DNA from: CAYNHQ01 sp964397255
Lineage (GTDB): Bacteria; Bdellovibrionota_G; JALEGL01; DATDPG01
NCBI GenBank assembly: GCA_964397255.1
Contig: CAYNHQ010000005.1
Location: 62,001 to 126,000, forward strand
DNA: 64,000 bases
Reading direction: 5' to 3'
Shown here: one piece after another, positions 50,757 through 60,139 of the stretch
Layout of the letters: each line of letters begins with the position of its first letter
Numbering within the stretch: position 1 is the stretch's first letter
Notes under the pieces: model-generated
What the model was told of the DNA's origin: nothing
Databases searched by the model: none
The model's input: the letters and a program-made list of their open reading frames with translations, nothing else
Made by a program: the position numbers and the translations under genes

Positions 50757-51820
50757 ACTGGCTGATGGCCGCCGGGGGTACGGGGGGAACAGTGATTCCG
50801 GCAATCGTGGTCGCCAATGAAGTGAAGAAACGCCACAAAGAAGCGGAAATCCTTTTTGTCGGAACCGAACGAGGTTTTGAAAAAACTCTGGTCCCGCAAG
50901 CGGGCTACCCTCTGGAGTTGATCAACATCGGTGGCCTGAAAAGAATGAAGATTTTTTCGAGGCTCACCAATTTTCTTCGTCTTCCGCGCTCATTTTTTCA
51001 ATCCTGGAAACTCCTGCGCCGCTTTCGCCCCCACTATGTTTTCGGAAGCGGAGGTTATGCCTCGGGGCCGATTCTCCTTTTGGCGGCTCTCATGGGAATT
51101 CGGACCGGCATTGTGGAACCGAACGCCGTACCTGGTTTCGCCAATCGCGTGCTTGCTCGGTTTGTGGATCGCGTGTTTTTGGCATTTGAAGAAGCGGCTG
51201 CTTGGATGCCGAAACGAAAAAGCGTTGTAAGCGGAAATCCGATTCGAAAAGAAATTCTGGACGTTTCTCCACCTTCATTCTCAAACGCAAAGAGAACCGT
51301 CCTCATTTTCGGCGGATCACAGGGAGCTCTTCGTCTCAACGAAGGCATTGCGGGAGCTCTGCCTCGCCTCCTGGGTATGAAGGAAAAAATATCCTTTATT
51401 CATCAAACGGGAGCCAAAGATCTGGAGCGAATTCAAAAAATTTACGCCGACCTTGGCTTCCACGCTGAGATCCGTACGTACTTCGATGATATGGCGGGGG
51501 CTTATGCAGCAGCCGACCTCATTGTCGCGCGCTCCGGTTCGAGTGTTCTTGAAATTGCGGCCGTGGGGCGTCCCTCGATCCTGGTTCCCTTTCCCTACGC
51601 GACAGATGACCACCAACAAGTGAACGCCGAAATCCTTTCGCGAACGGGAGCTGCCATCACGACGAATGACGAAGGTTTCACCGGAGAGCGAGTCGCGTCG
51701 ATCCTCAATGACATTCTTTTTGATGATGTGAAGCTCAAAGCGATGAGCCGAGCCGCACTTTCTCTTCGAAAAGCAAATGCCGCAGCCACCATCGTAGATG
51801 AAATGGAGCGCATCGGATGA
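50753..51820 (+). CDS. murG: UDP-GlcNAc:lipid I N-acetylglucosaminyltransferase MurG
   Basis: The protein has 355 residues from ATG 50753. AAGGTGGTVIPAI, FGSGGYASGPILL, EPNAVPGFANRVLA, IFGGSQGALRLNEG and RSGSSVLEIAAVGRPSILVPFPYATDDHQ are MurG hallmarks. It makes lipid II on the cytoplasmic face. The frame happens to remain open through most of ftsW, but that is not coding. GGAGGG precedes the ATG. Confidence 0.97.
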   Translation: MNWLMAAGGTGGTVIPAIVVANEVKKRHKEAEILFVGTERGFEKTLVPQAGYPLELINIGGLKRMKIFSRLTNFLRLPRSFFQSWKLLRRFRPHYVFGSGGYASGPILLLAALMGIRTGIVEPNAVPGFANRVLARFVDRVFLAFEEAAAWMPKRKSVVSGNPIRKEILDVSPPSFSNAKRTVLIFGGSQGALRLNEGIAGALPRLLGMKEKISFIHQTGAKDLERIQKIYADLGFHAEIRTYFDDMAGAYAAADLIVARSGSSVLEIAAVGRPSILVPFPYATDDHQQVNAEILSRTGAAITTNDEGFTGERVASILNDILFDDVKLKAMSRAALSLRKANAAATIVDEMERIG

Positions 51821-53214
51821 TCGCTAAGAAGGTTCATTTTGTCGGAATCGGTGGAATCGGAATGAGCGGCATTGCGGAAATTTTACTCCGATCCGGGTAC
51901 CGGGTCAGTGGAAGTGATTTGCGGGAAAACACGGAAACCGAACATTTAAAAACTCTTGGCGCAAAAATATTCCGGGGGCACTCGGCCGAGCACCTGGGGG
52001 ATGCCAATGTCGTAGTGGTGTCTTCCGCCATTGCTAGAGACAATCCGGAAATCATGGAAGCCAAGCGTCGCAGTCTTGCGATTCTTCCACGCGCGGAAAT
52101 GCTGGCGGAACTGATGCGAATGAAGCGATCCATCGTTGTCGCCGGCGCGCATGGGAAGACGACCACAAGCGCGATGATCGCCACGCTTCTTTTAGAGTCT
52201 GGGTTTGATCCGACCGCCGTCATCGGTGGTCGGCTTCGGCGAATCGCAAGTAACGCGAAAGTAGGCACAGATGAATGGTTCGTGGCTGAATCGGATGAAA
52301 GCGATGGCTCGTTTCTCCATCTTCTTCCGACCATTGCGGCAATTACGAATATCGACCGCGAACATTTGAGTCACTACGGATTGTTTGAAAACCTGGAAAA
52401 AGCATTCATCGATTTCGCAAATCGAGTGCCCCTCTTTGACGGCCTCGTCATACTTTGCCGCGACGATCCTTCTGCAGCGGGAATTCTGCCTCGGATTGAA
52501 CGAACCACTTGGACGTACGGGATCCACTCCGAGGCGGATGTGAAAGCGACGGAAGTTCAGCTCGCTTCCGATCACGCTTGTTACACGCTTGTCCATCATG
52601 GCAAAAAGGTAACGGACATCACACTTCCGCTCACCGGAAAGCATAACGTTCTCAATTCACTTGCCGCTGCTTCCGTGGGAATTCATTTGGGGCTCACAGG
52701 AAAAAAGATCGCTGCGGGCCTTCATGCCTTCGCAGGAATTGAAAGGCGCCTGGACGCGAAGGGGGAAGCGTCGGGTATTCGAGTGATCGACGATTATGCT
52801 CACCATCCGACCGAAATTCGGGCAACGCTCGAAGCACTTCGACTGATGGCCGATGGCGGTGCGCTTCGCGTAATGTTTCAGCCTCATCGATTCACACGTC
52901 TTCGTGATCTCTGGGACGATTTTGTAGCGGTGTTTGATGCCACCGACGAGTTGGTGGTTCTTCCCGTGTATGCGGCGAGCGAATCCCCCATTTCAGGCAT
53001 CGATCATCATCATTTCGTAAAGGAAATTCGATCGAGGGGGCGAACGGATGCACGCGCAGCCCAGTCGCTGGAAGAGGGGGCCCAAATGCTCACCGAGCGG
53101 GCGACGAAGGGCGACCTACTCATTACGATGGGAGCCGGAGACGTCACCAAAGGTGGCAGCCATCTCCTTTCGATTCTAAGAGGAACCCTCTCACTGGCGG
53201 GGAGAAAGAAGTGA
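51817..53214 (+). CDS. murC: UDP-MurNAc:L-alanine ligase MurC
   Basis: A 465-residue Mur ligase. VHFVGIGGIGMSGIAEILL opens the protein, the ATP loop is AGAHGKTTTSAMIA, and DDYAHHPTEIRATLEA and MFQPHRFTR follow. It starts the peptide stem. Overlaps with murG and murB are four bases each. Confidence 0.98.
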   Translation: MIAKKVHFVGIGGIGMSGIAEILLRSGYRVSGSDLRENTETEHLKTLGAKIFRGHSAEHLGDANVVVVSSAIARDNPEIMEAKRRSLAILPRAEMLAELMRMKRSIVVAGAHGKTTTSAMIATLLLESGFDPTAVIGGRLRRIASNAKVGTDEWFVAESDESDGSFLHLLPTIAAITNIDREHLSHYGLFENLEKAFIDFANRVPLFDGLVILCRDDPSAAGILPRIERTTWTYGIHSEADVKATEVQLASDHACYTLVHHGKKVTDITLPLTGKHNVLNSLAAASVGIHLGLTGKKIAAGLHAFAGIERRLDAKGEASGIRVIDDYAHHPTEIRATLEALRLMADGGALRVMFQPHRFTRLRDLWDDFVAVFDATDELVVLPVYAASESPISGIDHHHFVKEIRSRGRTDARAAQSLEEGAQMLTERATKGDLLITMGAGDVTKGGSHLLSILRGTLSLAGRKK

Positions 53215-54131
53215 TGGCCGAGCTGGAAAAATTATTTCCCAGTTCACTTCGCCGGAATGTTTCCCTGGGGCCCTTAACAACATTTCATTGTCTTGCACGG
53301 GCAGGCGGGCTTTTTTCGCCGGCGCATTTCGAAGAGCTTAAACAAGCGATTCGCTTTTTTGCCGCAAAAAGCCTGGTTTATGGAAAAGATTGGCAAGTTC
53401 TGGGTCGCGGCTCCAACGTTTTGGTCCGCGACGGAGGATTCCAAGGCGTTCTGGTCGATCTTGGAAAGGGGTTTACGAAAATCGATTTGATTCGCGAAGA
53501 TTCCTCTTTCGCATGGGTTCGAGCCGAGGCGGCAGTTCAAAATGGAGCTTTACTTCATTGGCTTCGCGAACGATCGCTTGGAAGATTTGGGTTCGCCTAC
53601 GGAATTCCTGGAACGATCGGGGGCGGGATTCGAATGAACGCCGGAACACCGCAGGGTTGGTTTTCGGACGTCGTGACCGAAGTGGAGGGAGTGACGACCC
53701 GCGGAGAGGAAATACGGAAAAAAGTCTCCTCAAAAGACTTTCTCTATCGCGATTTTCCAGAGGCGCGTGACTGGGTGGTTACTGCCGGAACATTTTCATT
53801 TCCAAAATCGGATCGCGCGTCGATTGACAAAGAGATTGATCAAGCGAAATCCAAACGGGCGAATCAGCCGCTGGATCTACCGAATATTGGTTCGGTCTTT
53901 AAGAATCCATCGAATGATTTCGCCGGAAGACTCATTGAAGCGGCGGGTCTCAAGGGATTTCGGATTGGGGATGCCGAAATTTCCTCCAAACATGCCAATT
54001 TTATCGTGAACCTTGGAAAAGCGAAAACGAGCGATGCGCTCGCGCTTTTGGCACATGCTCAAAAGGCCGTGAAAGAAAAATTCAATGTGGAATTGGAACC
54101 GGAAGTCCATGTGATTGGAGTCGATCCATGA
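53211..54131 (+). CDS. murB: UDP-N-acetylenolpyruvoylglucosamine reductase MurB
   Basis: A 306-residue type II MurB of the FAD-dependent family. FAD-binding GRGSNVLVRDGGFQGVLVDLG, GIPGTIGGGIRMNAG and the C-terminal GSVFKNPSNDFAGRLIEAAGLKG and KHANFIVN are present. The GTG at 53211 overlaps the murC stop; the next codon is ATG 53214, also possible. It makes UDP-MurNAc. Confidence 0.97.
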   Translation: MMAELEKLFPSSLRRNVSLGPLTTFHCLARAGGLFSPAHFEELKQAIRFFAAKSLVYGKDWQVLGRGSNVLVRDGGFQGVLVDLGKGFTKIDLIREDSSFAWVRAEAAVQNGALLHWLRERSLGRFGFAYGIPGTIGGGIRMNAGTPQGWFSDVVTEVEGVTTRGEEIRKKVSSKDFLYRDFPEARDWVVTAGTFSFPKSDRASIDKEIDQAKSKRANQPLDLPNIGSVFKNPSNDFAGRLIEAAGLKGFRIGDAEISSKHANFIVNLGKAKTSDALALLAHAQKAVKEKFNVELEPEVHVIGVDP

Positions 54132-55075
54132 CGATTACGAAACAAACCAAAATCGGCGTGCTCTTGGGCGGACTTTCCGGTGAGCGGGAAGTATCTATCC
54201 GAACCGGAAAGGCGATGGCGCAGGGGTTTAGAAATCGCGGCTATGTCAACGTGGTCGAAATAGATGTCGGGCAGAGTGTGGTGGAAGACCTCGTTCGGGA
54301 AAAAATTGAGGTCACGGCGATCGCCCTGCACGGACGATTCGGGGAAGATGGAACGATTCAAGGAATTTTGGAATTTCTTCGGATTCCCTACACCGGAAGC
54401 GGTGTGACAGCGAGCGCGGCCGCGATGGACAAGGTGATCAGCAAACGACTTTTCGAGGCCTGTCAAGTTCGCACACCTCCCTGGTTTGTTGCTCACCACG
54501 ACGAATCGCTCGAAATGATCCGCGAGCAGGTGGAAACCATTACTGGATTCCCGGCGGTGGCGAAGCCTCCCTGCGAAGGTTCGACGATCGGTCTGAGCAT
54601 TGTCCATCGACCCGAAGAAATCGAATCCGCTCAAAAAGCGGCGCTGCCGTTCGGAGACACGGTTCTTTGGGAACAATATATCGAAGGGATTGAATTGACG
54701 GTTGGATTTCTCCGTGACGAGCCGCTTCCCGCCATTGAGATCGTTCCCAAAAGCGGTTTCTACGATTATCGGTCGAAATATACGAAGGGTCTAACGGAAT
54801 ACTATTGCCCCGCGCGTGTGAGCGAAACCATCGCCCTTCAAACCCGAAACATTTCGATCGAAGCCTTTGCCGCCGTTCAAGCCGAATCATTCGGCCGCGT
54901 CGATCTGCGCTATTCGAAGGAAGGGGAACCCTTTGTCTTGGAAGTCAACACGATTCCCGGCATGACTGAGACAAGCCTTCTTCCAAAAGCGGCGGCGGCG
55001 GCGGGCATATCGTTTGATGAAATGGTCGAGATTCTCCTCTTGGAGGCACGGCTTAAAACCGTGACGGAAAAATGA
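54128..55075 (+). CDS. ddl: D-alanine:D-alanine ligase Ddl
   Basis: A 315-residue ATP-grasp ligase. GLSGEREVSIRTG, ALHGRFGEDGTIQGILE, and ATP-binding KPPCEGSTIGLSIV are visible, and EVNTIPGMTETSLLP near the end holds the metal ligands. It supplies D-Ala-D-Ala to MurF. Overlaps ftsQ by four bases. Confidence 0.97.
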   Translation: MTITKQTKIGVLLGGLSGEREVSIRTGKAMAQGFRNRGYVNVVEIDVGQSVVEDLVREKIEVTAIALHGRFGEDGTIQGILEFLRIPYTGSGVTASAAAMDKVISKRLFEACQVRTPPWFVAHHDESLEMIREQVETITGFPAVAKPPCEGSTIGLSIVHRPEEIESAQKAALPFGDTVLWEQYIEGIELTVGFLRDEPLPAIEIVPKSGFYDYRSKYTKGLTEYYCPARVSETIALQTRNISIEAFAAVQAESFGRVDLRYSKEGEPFVLEVNTIPGMTETSLLPKAAAAAGISFDEMVEILLLEARLKTVTEK

Positions 55076-55860
55076 CCCGGCGCCGATATCAACGGAACGC
55101 AAAACGAAGATGGAAGATGTTTTTGAACTGCCTGGCTGTCGCCATTACCGCTCTCACACCTTGGTTTTTGGTTCGTTACGTTTCGAAGTTACCGATCAGA
55201 ATTACCGACCTTCGCGTCTTGGGCGGTGCAGTGCTCTCGCCCAGTAACGTCGAAAAATTGTCGGGAATTCATGAAGGAGATCCGCTCTTTGGTTCATGGA
55301 TCCAGGGGACACTTCAAAGCATCAAGGCGAACCCACGTGTCTCCAATGTGGCGGTTCGGAGAAATGTCACCGGAGGGGTCACGATCCTCTTTGACGAAAA
55401 GAAGGCTGCAGCTCTTGCGAACTTCGACGAACTCTATTTTTTGGATCGAGAAGGGACGGTTCTAGGGCCGGCCGATGCGAAATCATCCGAATCGGTCGAT
55501 TTTCCGGTGATGACCGGGCCCTGGAGCGGGAAAAAACCCACGTCCGGTTTCACCGATGAATTGCGCGACGGAATTTCGCTTCTTTCCACGCTTTCTGAAA
55601 GAGGCTTTCCCGAAAAGAGTATCTCGGAAATTCATTTCGATCGCAGTGTGGGTTGGGTGATGTATCGCGTGGGAAAAAAATTTCGAGTGGTGATGGGAAC
55701 CAGCGATTACGAGCGGAAAGCCAATCGCCTATCGCGTGTACTGAAAGATTTTGAAGGAAAGGAAAATGTGCTTCGGGAAATTGATTTGGATTTTGGAGAT
55801 CGAGCAATTGTGAAGATCAGTGGCAAAAACGGAAGTCAAAAGAAGGAGAAACAATCATGA
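55072..55860 (+). CDS. ftsQ: Cell-division protein FtsQ
   Basis: A 262-residue bitopic protein: basic cytoplasmic N-terminus (RRRYQRNAKRRWK), one membrane helix (about 15-35), a POTRA domain (ITDLRVLGGAVLSPSNVEKLSGIHEGDPLF) and an FtsQ beta domain with LDREGTVLGPAD and an EIDLDFGDRAIVKI end. It links FtsL/FtsB to the divisome. Placement between ddl and ftsA fits. Confidence 0.92.
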   Translation: MTRRRYQRNAKRRWKMFLNCLAVAITALTPWFLVRYVSKLPIRITDLRVLGGAVLSPSNVEKLSGIHEGDPLFGSWIQGTLQSIKANPRVSNVAVRRNVTGGVTILFDEKKAAALANFDELYFLDREGTVLGPADAKSSESVDFPVMTGPWSGKKPTSGFTDELRDGISLLSTLSERGFPEKSISEIHFDRSVGWVMYRVGKKFRVVMGTSDYERKANRLSRVLKDFEGKENVLREIDLDFGDRAIVKISGKNGSQKKEKQS

Positions 55861-57086
55861 GCAAACGGGACAACTTGGTAGTGGGACTCGACATCGGAAC
55901 GACGAAGATTTGCGCCATCGTCGGTGAAGTAACCTCCGATGGACTGGATGTGGTGGGAATCGGGGTTCACCCTTCCAAAGGTCTCCGGAAGGGGGTCGTC
56001 ATTAATATAGACGCTACCGTTCAATCGATTGAAAAAGCGGTCGAAGAGGCCGAACTAATGGCGGGATGCGAAATTCATACGGTGTATGCCGGCATCGCCG
56101 GGGGACATATTCGGGGATTCAACAGCCATGGAATCGTGGCCGTGAAAGAAAAGGAGGTTCGCTCGACGGATGTCGAGCGGGTCCTGGATGCGGCGCGAGC
56201 GGTGGCCATTCCGATGGATCGGGAGGTACTTCATGTCCTTCCACAGGAATTTATTGTGGATGAGCAGGATGGAATCCGAGATCCCGTGGGGATGTCGGGG
56301 GTGCGTTTGGAGGCGAAGGTTCACATCGTCACGGGAGCGGTGACCTCGGCCCAAAATATCGTCAAGTGCGCGAACCGATGCGGCCTGAACGTGGCGGACA
56401 TCGTTCTCGAACAGCTCGCCTCGGCGGAGGCGGTTCTAACGCCTGATGAAAAAGAACTCGGTGTGGCGCTGGTCGACATTGGGGGAGGAACTACAGACCT
56501 GGTCATTTATTCGCAGGGATCGATCAAGCATACCGCGGTTCTCGCTCTGGGAGGAAATCATCTTACCAATGATATCGCCGTCGGTGTGCGCACTCCGACG
56601 ATCGAAGCGGAGGAGATCAAACATCGTTACGGCTGCTCGATGGCGAGCCTCGTAAGTCGGGATGAAATGATCGAAGTACCGAGCGTGGGCGGGCGGAAGC
56701 CACGATCAATTTCGCGCCAGCTTCTAAGCGAAATCATCGAGCCCCGTGTCGAGGAAATTTTTCTCCTGATCAAACGAGAAATCGAAAAATCAGGTTTCGC
56801 CGACGTGTTGGCCTCGGGAATCGTAATCACCGGCGGCTCTTCGATTTTGGAAGGTATGCCGGAATTAGCGGAACGGATTTTTGATATGCCGGTTCGTCGC
56901 GGCTCTCCGCAGGGAATCGGAGGATTGGTCGATGTGGTTTCCAGCCCCATTTACGCCACCGGTGTGGGACTGGTGCAGTACGGAAGCAAACAGTGGGCAA
57001 GGGTGTCGAAGTTCCGCGTCCGGGAAAACAACGTTTACGCAAAGGTGCGTAGCCGAATGCGGGAATGGTTCGGAGAATTTTTTTAA
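55857..57086 (+). CDS. ftsA: Cell-division actin-like ATPase FtsA
   Basis: A 409-residue actin-fold protein. VVGLDIGTTKICAIVGE, DIGGGTTDLVIYSQGSIKHTAVLALGG and VITGGSSILEGMPELAERIF are the phosphate and adenosine loops; LPQEFIVDEQDGI lies in the 1C region. The C-terminal amphipathic helix (SRMREWFGEFF) anchors FtsZ to the membrane. Confidence 0.98.
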   Translation: MSKRDNLVVGLDIGTTKICAIVGEVTSDGLDVVGIGVHPSKGLRKGVVINIDATVQSIEKAVEEAELMAGCEIHTVYAGIAGGHIRGFNSHGIVAVKEKEVRSTDVERVLDAARAVAIPMDREVLHVLPQEFIVDEQDGIRDPVGMSGVRLEAKVHIVTGAVTSAQNIVKCANRCGLNVADIVLEQLASAEAVLTPDEKELGVALVDIGGGTTDLVIYSQGSIKHTAVLALGGNHLTNDIAVGVRTPTIEAEEIKHRYGCSMASLVSRDEMIEVPSVGGRKPRSISRQLLSEIIEPRVEEIFLLIKREIEKSGFADVLASGIVITGGSSILEGMPELAERIFDMPVRRGSPQGIGGLVDVVSSPIYATGVGLVQYGSKQWARVSKFRVRENNVYAKVRSRMREWFGEFF

Positions 57087-57137
57087 ATCGCGAGTGAGCG
57101 AAAGGAGCGAGTGTCTATGAAATTGAGGAGGAACGAA

Positions 57138-58367
57138 ATGAAAGAAAATATGATGTTTGAATTAGTAGAACCGGAAAATGTGGCGAAAATTAAGGTGATC
57201 GGTGTGGGAGGCAGTGGCGGAAACGCGGTTAACACGATGATCACATCGGGTCTGAAAAATGTGGACTTTGTCGCGGCGAATACAGACCTTCAGGCCCTGG
57301 GAGCCTCGCGAGCCGATATAAAGCTTCAGATCGGTGCTTCGCTTACGAAGGGATTGGGAGCGGGCGCCAATCCTGAAATCGGGCGGGAGGCCGCGCTGGA
57401 AGATCGCGATCGCCTGGCGGAATCTCTCACCGGCGCCGACATGGTCTTCGTGACGGCGGGTATGGGAGGAGGAACAGGAACTGGAGCCGCTCCTGTCATC
57501 GCGCAGGTCGCCAAAGAGGTGGGCGCCTTAACCATTGGGGTGGTCACCAAGCCCTTCGTCTTTGAAGGAAAGAAGAGACGAATGCAGGCCGATGTCGGAA
57601 TCGAGGATCTAAAATCCGTTGTGGATACACTCATCACGATTCCCAATCAGCGGCTGATCAATCTGGCGGGAGAGGCGACTTCCATTCTCGACGCTTTTAA
57701 GAAGGCGGATGAGGTTCTCCTTCAGGCCGTGCAGGGAATCAGCGATCTCATTACCATCCCGGGCCTGATCAACCTTGATTTCGCCGATGTCAAAACGATC
57801 ATGAACGGCCAAGGAATGGCGATGATGGGTACCGGCCAGGCTTCGGGAGAACGACGGGCGATGGAGGCGGCGCAACGCGCGATTTCCTCACCGCTCCTCG
57901 AGGATGTCGATATTCAGGGAGCGACCGGGATTCTTCTCAATATCACCGGCAGCTCCACGATGTCGCTTCATGAAGTCAACGATGCGGCCATGCTGATTCA
58001 AGAGGCGGCGCATGAAGAGGCGAACATTATATTCGGAGCGGTCATTGATGATCGGGCGAAGCATGACGTTCGAATCACCGTCATTGCGACGGGGTTCGGA
58101 AAGCCAGTGGTTCAATCGGTTCGTCCTCCGGTCATGGAACGGCCGGTCGTGGCTCCTCCGATCATTCGTCAGCCGGCCGCATCCACATTCACTGTCACGG
58201 CCCCGGCTGTGAGGGCTCCGATTCCTGAAGCGGCGGATACGACGCTTACAAAGCGCCGCGATGTCGATTCGCTCGAATTTCGAAAGAGAGCGAAAGAACT
58301 GGGGTTAGATACAATCGAGGATGACGAGTACGACATTCCGACATTTATGAGGAAACAGGTCGACTGA
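57138..58367 (+). CDS. ftsZ: Cell-division tubulin FtsZ
   Basis: The ATG at 57138 has a strong GAGGAGG site; the frame is open from GTG 57111, but the later start fits the family and gives 409 residues. GTP-binding GGGTGTGAAPVIAQ, the T7 loop NLDFADVKTIM and the C-terminal peptide EYDIPTFMRKQ, which binds FtsA, are present. A Pro/Ala-rich linker separates them. The last base pair of codons overlaps the CTG start of the next gene. Confidence 0.99.
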   Translation: MKENMMFELVEPENVAKIKVIGVGGSGGNAVNTMITSGLKNVDFVAANTDLQALGASRADIKLQIGASLTKGLGAGANPEIGREAALEDRDRLAESLTGADMVFVTAGMGGGTGTGAAPVIAQVAKEVGALTIGVVTKPFVFEGKKRRMQADVGIEDLKSVVDTLITIPNQRLINLAGEATSILDAFKKADEVLLQAVQGISDLITIPGLINLDFADVKTIMNGQGMAMMGTGQASGERRAMEAAQRAISSPLLEDVDIQGATGILLNITGSSTMSLHEVNDAAMLIQEAAHEEANIIFGAVIDDRAKHDVRITVIATGFGKPVVQSVRPPVMERPVVAPPIIRQPAASTFTVTAPAVRAPIPEAADTTLTKRRDVDSLEFRKRAKELGLDTIEDDEYDIPTFMRKQVD

Positions 58368-60139
58368 AGGCTTTTCGATTTCGAGAAGGGGGCTCCAGGT
58401 GGGGAGCCCTCGTTTTTGTCGCGGTCGCTTGTCTCTTTTCGCCGGTGATCCGGTTTCAGTTCTTGGACTGGGACGATCCGGAGTTGTTGACCCGGAATCC
58501 CTGGTTCCTTAATCCTTCCTGGAAAAGTGTCGCCGCTCTTTGGAATCCTCTTTCGCTTTGGAAGGGAAGTGCGCAGGAATACGCGCCGATTCGAGATCTT
58601 ACCTATCTTCTGGATCGGATACTTTGGGGATGGAATCCCGCTCCTTTCCATTTAATGCAACTCCTCCTGCATTCGCTCAACGCCGTTCTTCTTTTTCATT
58701 TTCTGCGTCGTCGGGCGTCTCTCTACCTTGCGATTTTAGGGGCACTTTTGTGGGCGTTCCATCCTCTCACGATCGAACCGGTCGCCTGGATTTCAGGGAG
58801 AAAAGATCTCCTGATGGTGACAGGCATGCTGGGAGCATTTCTTCTCTACGACTCTCGACCCGATTGCGCATTTTTGTCGGGACTTTTCGCTCTCCTATCC
58901 AAATATTCATCCATCGTCGTGGGACCCATTGTTGGGGCCATGGCCCGCATTCGAAACGAAAAATTTCCAATTCTCTTGGTTTTGTTCCTTACGCTTCTTG
59001 CAAAATTTCTCGCCCTTTTTGTTTTTTTTGCGAATGCCCACATCGGGAGTCTGGTGAAAGTAAGCCACACAAAAGATGTCTTTCAATCCTGGCCGGCGGC
59101 ATTTTCAGTCATTCCACACAATTTGGAAGCGATCTTTTGGCCAACGGCGCTTTCGGCCCGATATGTTCAGTCTCCCTGGCTTGGTTGGGAAGCCGCAGAG
59201 GTCTGGATGGGTTTTATTCTCGCGATCGTGATTGGGGCACTTGTCTTTGTGGCCTGGCGGAAGATGCCTCTATTTGCCGAAGGGCTTGTCATTTTTACGA
59301 TGAGTCAGTTCCCTACGTTTCTACAAATCTCTGTGGGCCATCCCATTTGGATGGCCGATCGTTACCTCTATCTTCCTCTGATCGGCGTGGCGATTTCGAT
59401 TGTCGCGTGGGTTGAGAAATGGGGGAGTTCGATCCGAAAGTTCGCTCTGTTGCCTCTCGTCCCACTATCGCTACTTACTTGGAATCGGCTCCCCGTCTGG
59501 CACGACTCCTATTCACTTTGGAGGGCAACATCGGAAGCCTCTCCCACATTATATTATGTCTGGGGAAACCTGAGTCATGCCGAACAGGATCGAGAAGACT
59601 GGAAATCGGCTAAGGCTTCCATGGAGCGCGGGCTACGACTCAATCCCGATTGGGCAAAAGGTTGGGGGGATTTGGCTCAGATTGAAATTCGCCTAGGAAA
59701 TGTCGATCGAGCGAAAGCGATTTTGAAGGAAGTAGACTCCGATTCTAATCTTCATTCACAGGAAGAGGGCTGGATACCCAGAGCCGATGCGTATCTTGCC
59801 ATGGGCTATGTAAAAGAAGCCGAACCTCTTTTGGAGAAAGCGTTGATTCGTTATCCGGAAAGCTCGCTTGGGTGGGCGAATTACGGCACTTTGCTGGCGC
59901 AAACGGGTCGGGAAAAGGATGCTCTGAAAGCTTGGGGACGGGCGCTGGATATTTACCCGGGCGAGCCGACAGCTCGAATCAATCGAGCACGTTATTGGTT
60001 TCTTAAAGGAAATTGCCAGGAGATGCAGGCCGATCTTTCGAAGATGGATGCGCCGTCGGAGCGAGATAAGAGTGATTCCACCTGGCTTCAAGCTCACTGC
60101 TTGCCAAGGAGAGAGAGCAACCCTACACTGCGCCCGTAA
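58364..60139 (+). CDS. TMTC-like membrane protein with TPR repeats, probable CTG start
   Basis: The first standard start is GTG 58445 (564 residues), but the frame continues upstream with a fitting N-terminal membrane helix (RWGALVFVAVACLFSPV) just before the family motif FQFLDWDDPELLTRNPWF. CTG at 58364, overlapping the ftsZ TGA as CTGA, would give 591 residues. About ten helices, a GT-C-type WDD motif, HPLTIEPVAWISGRKDLL and GHPIWMADRYLYLPLIG are followed by TPR repeats from about residue 390. It is a paralogue of the 33234-34922 protein. A role in protein glycosylation is possible. Confidence 0.82.
   Translation: MKAFRFREGGSRWGALVFVAVACLFSPVIRFQFLDWDDPELLTRNPWFLNPSWKSVAALWNPLSLWKGSAQEYAPIRDLTYLLDRILWGWNPAPFHLMQLLLHSLNAVLLFHFLRRRASLYLAILGALLWAFHPLTIEPVAWISGRKDLLMVTGMLGAFLLYDSRPDCAFLSGLFALLSKYSSIVVGPIVGAMARIRNEKFPILLVLFLTLLAKFLALFVFFANAHIGSLVKVSHTKDVFQSWPAAFSVIPHNLEAIFWPTALSARYVQSPWLGWEAAEVWMGFILAIVIGALVFVAWRKMPLFAEGLVIFTMSQFPTFLQISVGHPIWMADRYLYLPLIGVAISIVAWVEKWGSSIRKFALLPLVPLSLLTWNRLPVWHDSYSLWRATSEASPTLYYVWGNLSHAEQDREDWKSAKASMERGLRLNPDWAKGWGDLAQIEIRLGNVDRAKAILKEVDSDSNLHSQEEGWIPRADAYLAMGYVKEAEPLLEKALIRYPESSLGWANYGTLLAQTGREKDALKAWGRALDIYPGEPTARINRARYWFLKGNCQEMQADLSKMDAPSERDKSDSTWLQAHCLPRRESNPTLRP

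Noticed and set aside
54059..54676. Minus-strand open frame of 205 codons opposite ddl
   Set aside because: Shadow of ddl; no start signal or domain.
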